This document shows, piece by piece, positions 10,720 to 20,497 of a stretch of 64,000 bases of DNA. The notes below the pieces were generated by a model that was not told where the DNA came from, ran no database searches, and saw nothing but the letters and a program-made list of their open reading frames with translations. A program made the translations under genes and the position numbers. The DNA comes from Nakamurella sp. A5-74 (GTDB taxonomy: Bacteria; Actinomycetota; Actinomycetes; Mycobacteriales; Nakamurellaceae), in contig NZ_CP159218.1 in NCBI RefSeq assembly GCF_040438885.1, positions 1,550,001 through 1,614,000 of the forward strand, given 5' to 3'. How positions within the stretch are numbered: position 1 is the first letter of the stretch; the number at the start of each line of letters is the position of its first letter.

Positions 10720-12312
10720 GTGTCCAAGCCTGTCGTCCTGATCGCCGAGGAGCTCGCCCCCTCCGCCGTCTCCGTGCTCGGTGACGAGGTGCAGATCCGG
10801 TACGTCGACGGAGCGGACCGGGCCGCCTTGCTGCCCGCCCTCGCCGACGCGGACGCGGTGCTGATCCGGTCGGCGACGAAGATGGACGCCGATGCGCTGG
10901 CCGCGGCCCCGCGACTGCGGGTGATCGCCAGAGCCGGGGTAGGACTCGACAACGTCGACGTCCCGGCCGCCACCGCCCGGGGAGTGCTGGTGGTCAACGC
11001 ACCCCGGTCCAACATCATCTCGGCAGCCGAGCAGGCGTTCGCCCTGCTGATGGCCGTCGCCCGCAAGACGCCGCAGGCGCACGCCTCGATGATCGCGGGG
11101 GAGTGGAAGCGCAGCGCGTTCACCGGGATCGAGCTGGCCGGCAAGACGGTCGGCGTCGTCGGGTTGGGTCGCATCGGACAGCTGTTCGCAGCCAGGGTCG
11201 CCGCCTTCGACACCACCGTCATCGCGTACGACCCGTACCTGCAGCCGGCCAGGGCGGCCTCGCTCGGGGTCACCTTGGTCGATCTGCCGACGCTGGTGCG
11301 CGAGGCGGACATCTTGTCGATCCACCTGCCGAAGACGCCCGAGACGGTAGGCCTGATCGGCGCAGCCGAGCTCGCCACGGCCAAGCCGAACCTGATCGTC
11401 GTCAATGCCGCCCGTGGGGGACTGATCGACGAGGACGCCCTCGTTGCTGCGCTGCGCGACGGCACCATCGCAGGGGCGGGCATCGATGTCTACGCGACGG
11501 AGCCGGCCGGTGCGGATCATCCGCTCCGGACGGCACCCAACGTCGTGCTGACCCCGCACCTGGGAGCCTCGACCGAGGAGGCGCAGGACAAGGCAGGCAT
11601 CTCGGTCGCCCGCTCGGTCCGGGCCGCGCTGCGCGGCGACTTCGTCGCGGACGCGGTCAACGTTCAGGCCTCCGGGCCGGTGCCCGAGACGGTGCAACCG
11701 TGGATCCCACTCGTCTCCCGGCTGGGCACCATCCTCACCGGCGTGGCCGGGGGGCTGCCGAGCCACGTCACCGTCGAGGTCCGGGGTGATCTGGCCGGCT
11801 CCGACACCTCCATCCTCGAACTGGCAGCAGTGCGCGGAATCCTGGGACCGGTGGTCTCCGAGGGCGTCTCGTTCGTCAACGCCCCGACGCTCGCGGCAGA
11901 GCACGGGGTCCAGCTGGAGTCGATCTCCACCGAGGAGATCGGTGACTACCGCTCGATCGTGACGGTCCGCGGGGCGATGGCCGACGGTGCGCTGCGCACT
12001 GTTTCCGGGACGCTGTCCGGCGAGAACCAGGTGGCGAAGCTGGTCGAGATCAACGGCCGCCACTTCGATCTGCGGGCCTCGGGCGACCTGATCCTTCTCG
12101 CGTACTCGGATCGGCCGGGCGTGATGGGGTCCGTCGGCACGATCCTCGGTGAGGCGGGGGTCAACATCCTGGCGGCCCAACTGTCCCAGGAGGTCTCCGG
12201 CAGAGCGGCGATCATGGTGTTGCGCGTCGACGGGTTGCCCTCCGGTGACGTCCTCGAACGGCTCGCCGCAGCGGTCCAGGCGCGGTCGATCCGCGCCATC
12301 CCGGCCGACTGA
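10720..12312 (+). CDS. serA: D-3-phosphoglycerate dehydrogenase
   Basis: 530 aa, the long actinobacterial form. It oxidises 3-phosphoglycerate with NAD+, the first step of serine synthesis. Its domains are a substrate-binding domain, an NAD-binding Rossmann domain (VGVVGLGRIGQLFA near residue 145), the catalytic His in 'LTPHLGAST' near residue 282, an intervening ASB domain (about 320-450) and a C-terminal ACT domain (about 455-530) that senses serine. A GGAGG ribosome-binding site precedes the GTG start by 6 nt. Next to the ilv genes, as in mycobacteria. Confidence 0.96.
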   Translation: MSKPVVLIAEELAPSAVSVLGDEVQIRYVDGADRAALLPALADADAVLIRSATKMDADALAAAPRLRVIARAGVGLDNVDVPAATARGVLVVNAPRSNIISAAEQAFALLMAVARKTPQAHASMIAGEWKRSAFTGIELAGKTVGVVGLGRIGQLFAARVAAFDTTVIAYDPYLQPARAASLGVTLVDLPTLVREADILSIHLPKTPETVGLIGAAELATAKPNLIVVNAARGGLIDEDALVAALRDGTIAGAGIDVYATEPAGADHPLRTAPNVVLTPHLGASTEEAQDKAGISVARSVRAALRGDFVADAVNVQASGPVPETVQPWIPLVSRLGTILTGVAGGLPSHVTVEVRGDLAGSDTSILELAAVRGILGPVVSEGVSFVNAPTLAAEHGVQLESISTEEIGDYRSIVTVRGAMADGALRTVSGTLSGENQVAKLVEINGRHFDLRASGDLILLAYSDRPGVMGSVGTILGEAGVNILAAQLSQEVSGRAAIMVLRVDGLPSGDVLERLAAAVQARSIRAIPAD

Positions 12313-12757
12313 GGTCGCCCTGTCGATCCATCATGGCCGCAGGCCGCAGGCCGCAGGCCGCATGGCCGCGTGGAGGCATGGCCGCAGGATCGGGCCGACC
12401 CGGCGTGGAGTGGCGCTGCTCGTGGAGGCTCAGGCTCCACCACCGGCGTTCGCCGCGCGCCCCGAGCACCCGATCGTGAGCCCGCGCCCGTGCAGGATTG
12501 CGCCGGTCGGGTGAACCAGCGCCGGACGATTGCGGCGAGCGGGACGTTTCGCACCACAACCATCACAGGTCGGGAAGATCTTTCCGTCCAGGGCTGGTCA
12601 GCGGCCGTACTTCCCCTTAGGTTCAAGATGGCCGTAGCGCATGTGACGGCTGTGAATCCACTGTGGCCCGCCGGATCCGGTGTGCTGCGCATCGTCGGCC
12701 CGGCCCCGTCCTACGCGGCGGAAGCGGCACGACGTCCTTTGAAAGGGGAAGGTGTCC
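12313..12757. other. 445-bp intergenic region before the protease gene
   Basis: No convincing gene. It holds four 7-bp units of gccgcag at 12336-12363 and GC-rich sequence. A possible -10 box (TAGGTT, about 12617) could serve the protease gene, and a purine-rich gaaaggggaagg site lies just before it. Overlapping open frames here look like chance frames in GC-rich DNA. Confidence 0.5.
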
Positions 12758-15700
12758 ATGGCGGTGCCCAGCAGGTCCAGGAGATGGGGAGCGGCGGTGA
12801 TCGCTGCTTCGGTGGTGGTGGCCATGGCGGTCGCCCCCGCGGCGCAGGCTGCTCCGGCAGGATCGTCCGGGCCGAGCGGGAGTGGCTACACCCCCGCTGA
12901 GCCCGGCCCCTACAAGGTCGGGCATGCGGTCTCCGACGGCAAGCTGAAGTTCGAGGTGAAGAAGGCCGACGAGGCTGCGGACGTCGATGTGTTCGTCAAG
13001 TTCACCGGGCTCAGCAGCTACTCGGCATGGACCGGGCAGAAAGCTCGTGGCGACGAGGCGGCCAGGAATGCGTCGCTGGCCAAGCGTGCCGCGATCAAGG
13101 GCACGGCGAAGTCGGTGCTCGGCGCCGCCCGCGCCGTCGATCCGCAGGCCAAGGTCATCTACACCTCCACCAACCTCGTCCCGGGCGTGGCCATCCGCGC
13201 CAGCGGCAAGGCACTCAAGGCCCTGGTGAACCGGCGCGACGTGGTGAACATCGCGCGACTGGTCCCCAAGACCGTCTCCAACGCCGGTGCAGCCCAGCTG
13301 ACGCGGGTGCTCAACACCTGGCAGTCCACCAAGGCGCTCGGTGATGACGTCAAGGTCGGCATCATCGACACCGGCATCGACTACACCCACGCCGACTTCG
13401 GCGGACCCGGAACGGTCGCTGCCTACACCGCTGCCGAGCAGACCTCGGACGGCGCCTGGACCCCGGACCCCGACACCAACGTGGTCGGTGGGTACGACTT
13501 CGCCGGCGACGACTACAACGCCAACGAGGCGGCCACTGCCACCCCGGCACCGGATCCCAACCCGCTCGATTGCAACTCGCACGGCACCCACGTCTCCGGC
13601 ACCGTCGCCGGCCGCGGTGTCGCCGCTGACGGAAGCACCTTCGTCGGTGACTACACCAAGCTGACCAAGACCTCGCTCGAGGCCCTGCGGATCGGCCCGG
13701 GTATGGCGCCGAACGCCTCGCTCTACGGCCTCAAGGTCTTCGGCTGCGAGGGCTCCACGAACCTGACCGGTGAGGCGCTCAACTGGGCACTCGACCCGAA
13801 CGGTGACGGCAACTTCAGCGATCACCTCGACATCGTCAACCTCTCGCTGGGCTCCGACTTCGCCACCGAGGACGATCCCGACAACGAGCTCGTCGACACC
13901 CTCGCGGCGACCGGCGTGCTGCCGGTCATCGCCATGGGCAACGGCGGCGACACCACCGACGTCGGCGGCGCTCCCGGTAACGCCGTCCGCGCGCTGAGTG
14001 TCGCCAACTCGGTCGACGCGTTCAGCCTGCTCGACGGGATCAAGGCCACCGCGCCCGCGTCCGTCGTCGGCACCTACGCCGGCCAGGTGTCGGTCGCCTA
14101 CCCGTGGGCCACAGCTCCCCCGGTCTCCGGCACGGTTGCCACCATCCCCGGCAGCAACGCGGACGGTTGTACTGCGCTCTCTGCAGGTGATGCCGCCAAG
14201 GTCGCCGGAAAGATCGCCTGGCTCGAGTGGGACGACAACGATTCCACCCGTCGCTGTGGCTCCGTTGCGCGGTCGGGGAACGTCAAGGCCGCCGGCGCCA
14301 TCGGCGCCGTCTTCACCTCGACGCTGAACACCTTCGCCGCCGGTATCACCGGTGACAAGACCATCCCGGTCTTCCAGATGACCCGCGACACAACCGACGC
14401 GCTGCGCGCTTCGGCGACCGCCGGCACCCTGGAGCTGACCTTCGACGGGTCGCTCGTCGGCACCGTCAAGTTCTTCGACAACGCGGCCACCGACACGCTC
14501 AACAGCTCGAGCAGCCGCGGACCCCGTGGCGTCCGCGGCGGCATCGTCAAGCCTGACGTCGCCGCGCCGGGTACCTCGATCACCTCGGCAGGCATGGGCA
14601 CCGGTGCACAGCCGCTGACCATCTCGGGCACCTCGATGGCCACCCCGCACGTCGCGGGCATCGCCGCTCTCGTCAAGCAGGTCCACCCGACCTGGACGAC
14701 GGAGCAGATCAAGGCCTCGATCATGAACACGGCCGGTAACGACGTCTACACCGGTCCGAACAAGACCGGCCTCAAGTACGCCCCGAACCGGGTCGGCAGC
14801 GGTCGAGTCGATGCGCTCAACGCCGTCAACAACGATCTGCTGGTCTACTCGGCCAGCCGTACCGGCGGAGTCTCGGTGTCGTTCGGTCTCCGTCTGCCGG
14901 CGATCTCCGAGGCCTCCTCGGTGACCAGTCAGAAGGTCAAGATCCAGAACACGGCCTCCGTCGGTCGCAACGTGACCGCCAGCTACCTGGCCGGCAACAC
15001 CAACCCGGGTATCGCCTACACGGTGTCGCCGTCCACGCTCTACGTCGGCGCCAGGGCGACGGCCGAGGTCACCGTCACCATGACCGTGAAGCCGGCGCTG
15101 TTGCGCCACAAGATCGATCCGACCATGGACGTCACCCAGCTCAACGCGTACACGGGTCTGACCGAGCCGCGGCAGTTCGTCGCGGACGCCTCGGGTCGCC
15201 TGATCGTCAAGGACTCCACCACCGGCGCCAGCCTGCGGGTCCCGGTCTACGGCACCGCCGAGGCCACCTCGACGACCAAGGCAGCCAAGGGCACGCTCGC
15301 CGGCAAGCCGGCGATCACCCTGACCGGCAAGGGCAACAACGGTCCGGACAAGACGCTGGTCTCGGTGTTGGCCTACGGCGGCAGCAACGGCATCCTGCCG
15401 CGCTGCACCGAGACCTCCCAGGGTGGCTGTGTCGGCATCACCTCCGAGCGAGCCGCAGATCTGCAGAACGTCGGTATCGGCTCCGCCAAGGGCCCGTCCG
15501 GCACCTACGAGGACGGTTACCTCTGGTTCGGTCTGCAGACCAGGTTGCCGTGGGCGACCATCGGTCACTCGACGGTTCCCTACGTGAACATCTACCTGGC
15601 GGGCGACAACCGCAACGGTGTGGGCAGCTACACCATCTACGGCCTGGCCTCGCCGGAGGGCGCCAGCGGCCAGAACGACGTCATGATGGCCGCCACCCAG

Positions 15701-16087
15701 GACAACCGGACCGGTGATCTGGTCAGCGTCATGCCGTTCAACTACAGCTACGGCGACGTCGACACCAATGTGTTCGACACCAACACGCTGCTGCTGCCGA
15801 CCGATCCGGCCGCGCTGGGCATCACCAAGAGCACGGTGAACTTCGGGATCAGCTACAAGGTCGGTATCTACAGCAACTTCACCGGCCTGACGTTCGACGA
15901 GATCTACGTCCCGACGTTCAACGTCACCCAGCCGCTGGTCTCGACCGGTGCTCCGATCTACTCCGACCAGGGTGGAACGGCGATCCCGATCGTCCTCGGC
16001 CGGTATGCCAAGGCCGGTCAGCAGGCGATGGTCGTGCACCTGCACGGTCAGCCCACCCGCAAGGTGGACATCGTCACCGTCAAGTAG
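12758..16087 (+). CDS. Secreted subtilisin-like serine protease (S8, with PA insert)
   Basis: 1109 aa from the ATG at 12758, with a gaaaggggaagg ribosome-binding site about 6 nt before it; a GTG two codons upstream overlaps that site. A Sec signal peptide ends near residue 30 (MAVAPAAQA). An I9-like propeptide region follows. The S8 catalytic domain has Asp204 (IIDTGID), His275 (SHGTHVSG) and Ser626 (SGTSMATPHVAG). A PA-type insert lies between His and Ser at about 425-560. The C-terminal 400 residues are Fn3-like beta domains without an LPxTG anchor. It is probably released and degrades extracellular protein or peptide. Confidence 0.92.
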   Translation: MAVPSRSRRWGAAVIAASVVVAMAVAPAAQAAPAGSSGPSGSGYTPAEPGPYKVGHAVSDGKLKFEVKKADEAADVDVFVKFTGLSSYSAWTGQKARGDEAARNASLAKRAAIKGTAKSVLGAARAVDPQAKVIYTSTNLVPGVAIRASGKALKALVNRRDVVNIARLVPKTVSNAGAAQLTRVLNTWQSTKALGDDVKVGIIDTGIDYTHADFGGPGTVAAYTAAEQTSDGAWTPDPDTNVVGGYDFAGDDYNANEAATATPAPDPNPLDCNSHGTHVSGTVAGRGVAADGSTFVGDYTKLTKTSLEALRIGPGMAPNASLYGLKVFGCEGSTNLTGEALNWALDPNGDGNFSDHLDIVNLSLGSDFATEDDPDNELVDTLAATGVLPVIAMGNGGDTTDVGGAPGNAVRALSVANSVDAFSLLDGIKATAPASVVGTYAGQVSVAYPWATAPPVSGTVATIPGSNADGCTALSAGDAAKVAGKIAWLEWDDNDSTRRCGSVARSGNVKAAGAIGAVFTSTLNTFAAGITGDKTIPVFQMTRDTTDALRASATAGTLELTFDGSLVGTVKFFDNAATDTLNSSSSRGPRGVRGGIVKPDVAAPGTSITSAGMGTGAQPLTISGTSMATPHVAGIAALVKQVHPTWTTEQIKASIMNTAGNDVYTGPNKTGLKYAPNRVGSGRVDALNAVNNDLLVYSASRTGGVSVSFGLRLPAISEASSVTSQKVKIQNTASVGRNVTASYLAGNTNPGIAYTVSPSTLYVGARATAEVTVTMTVKPALLRHKIDPTMDVTQLNAYTGLTEPRQFVADASGRLIVKDSTTGASLRVPVYGTAEATSTTKAAKGTLAGKPAITLTGKGNNGPDKTLVSVLAYGGSNGILPRCTETSQGGCVGITSERAADLQNVGIGSAKGPSGTYEDGYLWFGLQTRLPWATIGHSTVPYVNIYLAGDNRNGVGSYTIYGLASPEGASGQNDVMMAATQDNRTGDLVSVMPFNYSYGDVDTNVFDTNTLLLPTDPAALGITKSTVNFGISYKVGIYSNFTGLTFDEIYVPTFNVTQPLVSTGAPIYSDQGGTAIPIVLGRYAKAGQQAMVVHLHGQPTRKVDIVTVK

Positions 16088-16095
16088 TCACCAGC

Positions 16096-16177
16096 GGTGG
16101 CCGGTCGGGTGACCGGCCACCGACACCACCTTCGGCCCGGCGGCCGCACCCGGAAGGGTGCACCGCCGGGCCGAAGG
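16096..16177. terminator. Two consecutive hairpins after the protease gene
   Basis: First stem GGTGGCCGGTC (16096-16106) with GACCGGCCACC (16111-16121). The second has a 15-bp stem 16129-16143 with 16163-16177, capped by GCACCC/GGGTGC. They lie 8 bp past the protease stop and probably end its transcript before leuB. Confidence 0.8.
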
Positions 16178-16348
16178 CGTCCCAGTGGCTGATACGACTA
16201 CGCTGAGCACGGCTCCGGTCGGTCGATCGGGTGTCGTCACCGGGAGTGCTGCTGGTCGAGTCGTCCCGGATCACCCTTCGGTACCAACCCCAGAGGTTCC
16301 CTGCAGCGGTGCCGCTCCTTCCCGGGCGGCGGAGAGAAGTGAGCGTCG

Positions 16349-17371
16349 ATGAAGCTGGTTGTGATCCCCGGCGACGGAATCGGACCGGAAGTCATCGCCG
16401 AGGGACTCAAGGTCCTCGGCGGCGTCGTCCCCGACGTGGAGACGACCACCTACGACCTCGGCGCCAGTCGTTGGCATCGCACGGGCGAGCTGCTGCCCGA
16501 TTCGGTGCTGCGGGAGGTACGCGAGCACGACGCGATCCTGCTCGGCGCTGTCGGCGATCCGACGGTACCGTCCGGCATCCTGGAGCGTGGCCTGCTGCTG
16601 CGGCTGCGCTTCGAGCTCGACCACCACGTCAACCTGCGGCCGGCCAGGCTCTATCCGGGAGTTCCCGGGCCGCTGTCCGGCGACAAGTCGGTGGATCTGG
16701 TGGTGCTCCGGGAAGGCACCGAAGGCCCGTACGCCGGTAACGGTGGTCTGCTGCGCAAGGACACCCCGCACGAGATCGCCACCGAGGTCTCCCTCAACAC
16801 CTACTTCGGCGTCGAACGCGTGGTCAGGGACGCCTTCGAGCGCGCCGCCCGTCGACCCCGCCGGCACCTCACGCTGATCCACAAGACCAACGTCCTGGTC
16901 CATGCCGGCCAGTTGTGGAGCCGCGTCGTCGAGGAGATCTCCCTGGAGTACCCCGACGTGACCGTCGCCTACTCGCACGTCGATGCCGCCATGATCCACC
17001 TGGTCACCGACCCGGCGCGGTTCGACGTGGTGGTCACCGACAACCTGTTCGGCGACATCTTCACCGACCTCGCCGCGGCCGTCTCCGGTGGGATCGGGCT
17101 GGCCGCTTCCGGCAACCTGGACGTGTCGCGAGAGAACCCGAGCATGTTCGAGCCGGTGCACGGATCCGCTCCGGACATCGCCGGTACCGGACAGGCCGAC
17201 CCCACCGCAGCGGTGCTCAGCGTGGCTCTGCTGCTGGACCACCTGGGTCTGACGGATGCCGCGCGTCGGGTCGAGGCGGCCGTTGCCTTCGATCTGGCCA
17301 CCCGGCAGCCGGGCTCGCCCGGGCGCACGTCCGCGATCGGCGACCGGCTCGCGGCGCTGGCGTCGAGCTGA
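16349..17371 (+). CDS. leuB: 3-isopropylmalate dehydrogenase
   Basis: 340 aa, the short actinobacterial type. It oxidatively decarboxylates 3-isopropylmalate with NAD+ in leucine synthesis and possibly acts on the citramalate-derived 2-methylmalate as well. It begins '[18 protein letters not shown]'. Substrate Arg residues lie near 95-130 and the metal-binding signature '[20 protein letters not shown]' near residues 230-250. A ggagagaag motif lies about 10 nt before the ATG. cimA follows 13 bp downstream, so the two are probably cotranscribed. Confidence 0.96.
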   Translation: MKLVVIPGDGIGPEVIAEGLKVLGGVVPDVETTTYDLGASRWHRTGELLPDSVLREVREHDAILLGAVGDPTVPSGILERGLLLRLRFELDHHVNLRPARLYPGVPGPLSGDKSVDLVVLREGTEGPYAGNGGLLRKDTPHEIATEVSLNTYFGVERVVRDAFERAARRPRRHLTLIHKTNVLVHAGQLWSRVVEEISLEYPDVTVAYSHVDAAMIHLVTDPARFDVVVTDNLFGDIFTDLAAAVSGGIGLAASGNLDVSRENPSMFEPVHGSAPDIAGTGQADPTAAVLSVALLLDHLGLTDAARRVEAAVAFDLATRQPGSPGRTSAIGDRLAALASS

Positions 17372-17384
17372 CGGGCGGCGCAGC

Positions 17385-19151
17385 ATGTCCCTCCCGGACA
17401 CCGGCGTCCCGTTGACCTCCTCCGTGCCCCAGAAGTCGTCGCCCCAGAAGTCGTCGCCCCAGAAGTCGTCGCCCGAGAAGTCGTTGCCGCGGACCGCCGC
17501 CGGCGAGCGGGTGCTCTCGTCGCTGGGGGACACCTTCCACGTCTTCGACACGACCCTGCGCGACGGCGCCCAGCGTGAGGGCATCACCTACTCGGTTCCG
17601 GACAAGCTGGCGGTCGCCCGGCTGCTCGACGAACTCGGGGTCGGCTTCATCGAGGGTGGCTGGCCCGGTGCGATGCCTAAGGACACCGAGTTCTTCGCCC
17701 GCGCGGCCGCCGGCGAGCTCGAGCTGAGGTCGGCGCAGCTGGTCGCCTTCGGTGCCACCCGCAAGGCCGGTGTCCGGGTCCAGGACGACCTGCAGGTCCG
17801 GGCGCTGCTCGATTCGGGCGCCCCGGTGGTGACGCTGGTGGCGAAGTCCGACGTCCGGCACGTCGCGCGCGCCCTGCGGACCACGAACGAGGAGAACCTG
17901 GCGATGGTGCGCGACACCGTCGCCTTCCTCGTCGAACACGGTCGCCGGGTGTTCCTGGACTGCGAGCACTTCTTCGACGGTTTCTCCGTCGACCGTGACT
18001 ACGGCCTGCGGGTCGGTGAGGCGGCGGTCTCCGCCGGCGCCGACGTGATGGTGTTGTGCGACACCAACGGTGGTCAACTGCCGGTGTCGCTGGGCCGGAC
18101 CGTCGCAGAAGTGGTGCAGCGCACCGGGTTCCGGATCGGCATCCACTGCCAGGACGACACCGGGTGCGCCGTCGCCAACTCGGTCGCCGCGGTCGAGGCC
18201 GGCGCCACCCACGTGCAGTGCACGGCCAACGGCTACGGCGAGCGGGCCGGCAACGCCGACCTGTTCGCGGTGCTGGGCAACCTGATCATGAAGCTGGAGC
18301 TGCCGGTCCTTCCCGAGGGCCGCCAATCGGAGCTGGTGCGGGTCTCGCACGCGATCGCCGAGATCGCCAACATCGCGCCGGACACCCACCAGGCGTACGT
18401 CGGCGCGTCCGCGTTCTCGCACAAGGCTGGGCTGCATGCCAGCGCCATCAAGGTCGATCCGGAGCTGTACAACCATCTGGATCCCGGTGCGGTCGGCAAC
18501 GACATGCACATCCTCATCACCGAGATGGCCGGACGGGCCTCGGTCGAGCTCAAGGCAAGGGAACTGGGCATCGACCTGGCGGACCACCCGCAGGTGGTCG
18601 AGCGCGTCGTGCAGACCGTCAAGCAGCGCGAGGCGCGCGGGTTCTCCTACGAGGCGGCCGATGCCTCCTTCGAGCTGCTGCTCCGGGAGGAGCTCGCGCG
18701 CGACGGTGTCGGACCGGACGAGCCCATGACGGACCTGTTCACGGTCGAGTCGTACCGGGTGATCGTGGAGAACCCGTTGCACACCGAACGCGAGGAGGTC
18801 TCCAGCGAGGCGACGGTCAAGGTGCACGTGGCCGGGCGCCGGGTGATCGCCACCGCGGAGGGCAACGGTCCGGTCAACGCCCTGGACACCGCTTTGCGGA
18901 CGGCGCTGGACGGCCTGGCCGAACTGCGGGACGTCGAACTGATCGACTACAAGGTGCGGATCCTCGACGGGGACGCCGGCACCGATTCGGTCACCAGGGT
19001 GCTGGTGTCCTCCACCGACAGCCACCGCGAGTGGACGACCGTCGGGGTCCACCCGAACGTCGTCGAGGCCTCCTGGCAGGCTCTGGTGGATTCGCTGCGG
19101 TACGCCTTGACCCGATCGGCGCCGAGCCCGACCGCGCACCGTTCCGCGTGA
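17385..19151 (+). CDS. cimA: (R)-citramalate synthase (CimA, TIGR00977-type)
   Basis: 588 aa from the ATG at 17385. It condenses pyruvate and acetyl-CoA to citramalate, giving 2-ketobutyrate for isoleucine without threonine. The DRE-TIM motif 'DTTLRDGAQREG' lies near residue 52, 'EGGWPGAMPKD' is diagnostic of this subfamily, and the metal-site HxH-type 'SAFSHKAGLHASA' follows. The C-terminal LeuA dimer/regulatory domain covers about residues 430-580. An N-terminal extension contains four in-frame 15-bp repeats (SSPQK). An homologous 2-isopropylmalate/homocitrate-type activity cannot be excluded, but the signature favours citramalate. It follows leuB closely. Confidence 0.9.
   Translation: MSLPDTGVPLTSSVPQKSSPQKSSPQKSSPEKSLPRTAAGERVLSSLGDTFHVFDTTLRDGAQREGITYSVPDKLAVARLLDELGVGFIEGGWPGAMPKDTEFFARAAAGELELRSAQLVAFGATRKAGVRVQDDLQVRALLDSGAPVVTLVAKSDVRHVARALRTTNEENLAMVRDTVAFLVEHGRRVFLDCEHFFDGFSVDRDYGLRVGEAAVSAGADVMVLCDTNGGQLPVSLGRTVAEVVQRTGFRIGIHCQDDTGCAVANSVAAVEAGATHVQCTANGYGERAGNADLFAVLGNLIMKLELPVLPEGRQSELVRVSHAIAEIANIAPDTHQAYVGASAFSHKAGLHASAIKVDPELYNHLDPGAVGNDMHILITEMAGRASVELKARELGIDLADHPQVVERVVQTVKQREARGFSYEAADASFELLLREELARDGVGPDEPMTDLFTVESYRVIVENPLHTEREEVSSEATVKVHVAGRRVIATAEGNGPVNALDTALRTALDGLAELRDVELIDYKVRILDGDAGTDSVTRVLVSSTDSHREWTTVGVHPNVVEASWQALVDSLRYALTRSAPSPTAHRSA
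17431..17490 (+). repeat. In-frame 15-bp tandem array in cimA
   Basis: Four units of agaagtcgtcgcccc at 17431, 17446, 17461 and 17476, the last degenerate. They encode repeated Lys-Ser-Ser-Pro-Gln before the catalytic domain. The period keeps the reading frame. Confidence 0.9.
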
Positions 19152-19185
19152 AGAGTCCTTAGTACCGACAAGTGGGAGCACATCG

Positions 19186-19998
19186 ATGAGACTGGCCCGT
19201 GTGGCACATCCGGAACACGGCGTGGCCTTCGTGACGGTGGACGGCGATTTCGACGGCTATGACGCCCAGGGGCGGCCGATTCCGGCCGTCGGGACGTCGG
19301 CCCGGGAGATCCTGGCGCATCCGTTCGGCACGCCCGAGTACTCGGGTCGGGTGTTCGACCTCGCCCAGTGCCGGCTGCTGGCGCCGATCCTGCCGCCCAA
19401 GATCGTCGCCTTCGGTCGCACCTATGCCGAGCACGCCGCCGAGCTCGGCAACCACGTGCCGGACGAGCCGCTGTGCTTCCTGAAGCCGTCCACGTCGGTG
19501 GTCGGGCCGGGAGCCGCGATCGCCCTGCCCGCGCAGAGCCGCGAGGTCAGCTTCGAGGGCGAGTTGGCGGTGGTGATCGGCCGGCCTTGTCGCGACGTGG
19601 CTGCCGAGGACGTCTCGTCGGTGATCCTGGGGTACACGATCGCCAACGACGTCACCGCCCGGGATCTGCAGAAGACGGACGGTCAGTGGGCCAGGGCCAA
19701 GGGGTTCGACACCTTCTGCCCGCTCGGCCCGTGGATCGAGACCGATCTGGACCCGGCAGGGTTGAACATCCGCACCGAGGTGGACGGTGAGGTGAAACAG
19801 GACGGAACGACCTCCGACATGGTGTTCACCATCGGTGAGCTGATCGAGTGGATCTCCTCGGCGATGACGTTGCTGCCCGGCGACGTGGTGTTGACCGGGA
19901 CGCCCGAAGGAGTCGGCCTGCTGTCCGAGGGAAACATCGTGAGCATCGAGATCGAGGGCATCGGAACGCTGGTCAATCCGGTCTCCGCACGTCGCTGA
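19186..19998 (+). CDS. Fumarylacetoacetate hydrolase (FAH) family protein
   Basis: 270 aa. The FAH fold catalyses C-C bond hydrolysis, decarboxylation or isomerisation of keto acids. Conserved residues include the metal ligands in 'SFEGELAVVIGR', 'GYTIANDVTARDLQ' and the lysine/phenylalanine stretch 'KGFDTFCPLGPW'. The C-terminal 'GDVVLTGTPEGVG' is also typical. It corresponds in position to Rv2993c of M. tuberculosis, annotated as a 2-hydroxyhepta-2,4-diene-1,7-dioate isomerase. The substrate is unknown. The gene follows cimA by 34 bp, with a gtgggag site before the ATG. Confidence 0.9.
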   Translation: MRLARVAHPEHGVAFVTVDGDFDGYDAQGRPIPAVGTSAREILAHPFGTPEYSGRVFDLAQCRLLAPILPPKIVAFGRTYAEHAAELGNHVPDEPLCFLKPSTSVVGPGAAIALPAQSREVSFEGELAVVIGRPCRDVAAEDVSSVILGYTIANDVTARDLQKTDGQWARAKGFDTFCPLGPWIETDLDPAGLNIRTEVDGEVKQDGTTSDMVFTIGELIEWISSAMTLLPGDVVLTGTPEGVGLLSEGNIVSIEIEGIGTLVNPVSARR

Positions 19999-20087
19999 AC
20001 TGCGGATTGGTCTCGTGCAGTAGGCAGCCTGTACGATCATCTGCGGTGCTCGGACGGTTCTTTTCACACCGGATCCGGACGAGCCTG

Positions 20088-20159
20088 TGGGGTATGGTGT
20101 AATTGGCAACACAGCTGATTCTGGTTCAGCCATTCAAGGTTCGAGTCCTTGTACCCCAG
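20088..20159 (+). tRNA. tRNA-Gln (CUG)
   Basis: 72 nt. Acceptor TGGGGTA (20088-20094) pairs with TACCCCA (20152-20158), with discriminator G at 20159. The anticodon stem is GCTGA/TCAGC with anticodon CTG at 20121-20123. The T-loop TTCGAGT is present. CCA is not encoded. A possible promoter box (tacgat at 20032) lies upstream. Confidence 0.95.
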
Positions 20160-20230
20160 CGAGTCCGGCAGGCTCCGATCCTCGCATCGGATGTCTTCCG
20201 GATCTCCGGTAGCATCACGGAAGTTCCCAG

Positions 20231-20306
20231 GCCCCCGTCGTCTAGCGGCCCAGGACGCCGCCCTCTCACGGCGGTAGCGAGGGTTCGAATCCCTTCGGGG
20301 GTACCA
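20231..20306 (+). tRNA. tRNA-Glu (CUC)
   Basis: Acceptor GCCCCCG (20231-20237) pairs with CGGGGGT (20296-20302), with a G-U first pair. The anticodon stem is CCGCC/GGCGG with loop CTCTCAC (anticodon CTC). The T-loop TTCGAAT is present. The 3' CCA is encoded (20304-20306), unlike in the neighbouring tRNA-Gln. Confidence 0.95.
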
Positions 20307-20313
20307 ACGCCTG

Positions 20314-20343
20314 AGCCCCGGTTCCTCCAGGAACCGGGGCTTT
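20314..20343 (+). terminator. Terminator after the tRNA pair
   Basis: GCCCCGGTTCCT (20315-20326) pairs with AGGAACCGGGGC (20329-20340), with a 2-nt loop region and TTT after it. Confidence 0.85.
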
Positions 20344-20497
20344 CGTGTACCCGGTGCTTCGGTGGTCCCCTTCGTCTCCCTCGTCGCTCAGGACAGGGAG
20401 CAGAACGAAGGAGTCGAGATTCCGGAACATCGAGACCGGGCCGGGCATCGTCGGGATCTCGGCTCACTCCGTCCGCTCGATCAGCGTGGGCGGAACG

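Noticed and set aside
12370-12900. Open frame upstream of and overlapping the protease start
   Set aside because: Composition is random-looking (Arg/Ala/Gly), there is no ribosome-binding site and it overlaps the protease signal peptide in another frame.
12623-16045. A 1140-codon open frame on the minus strand
   Set aside because: It lies antisense to the protease gene, has Arg/Gly/Asp/Val-rich composition typical of mirrored GC-rich codons and no recognisable domain. The same applies to long frames opposite valS (41127-43844) and ilvD (3017-5599).
16231-16348. Possible leucine leader peptide before leuB (Val-Leu-Leu-Val codons after a GTG at 16246)
   Set aside because: The frame has no stop before leuB and runs on for hundreds of bases; there is no T-tract terminator between it and leuB and no promoter at a suitable distance.
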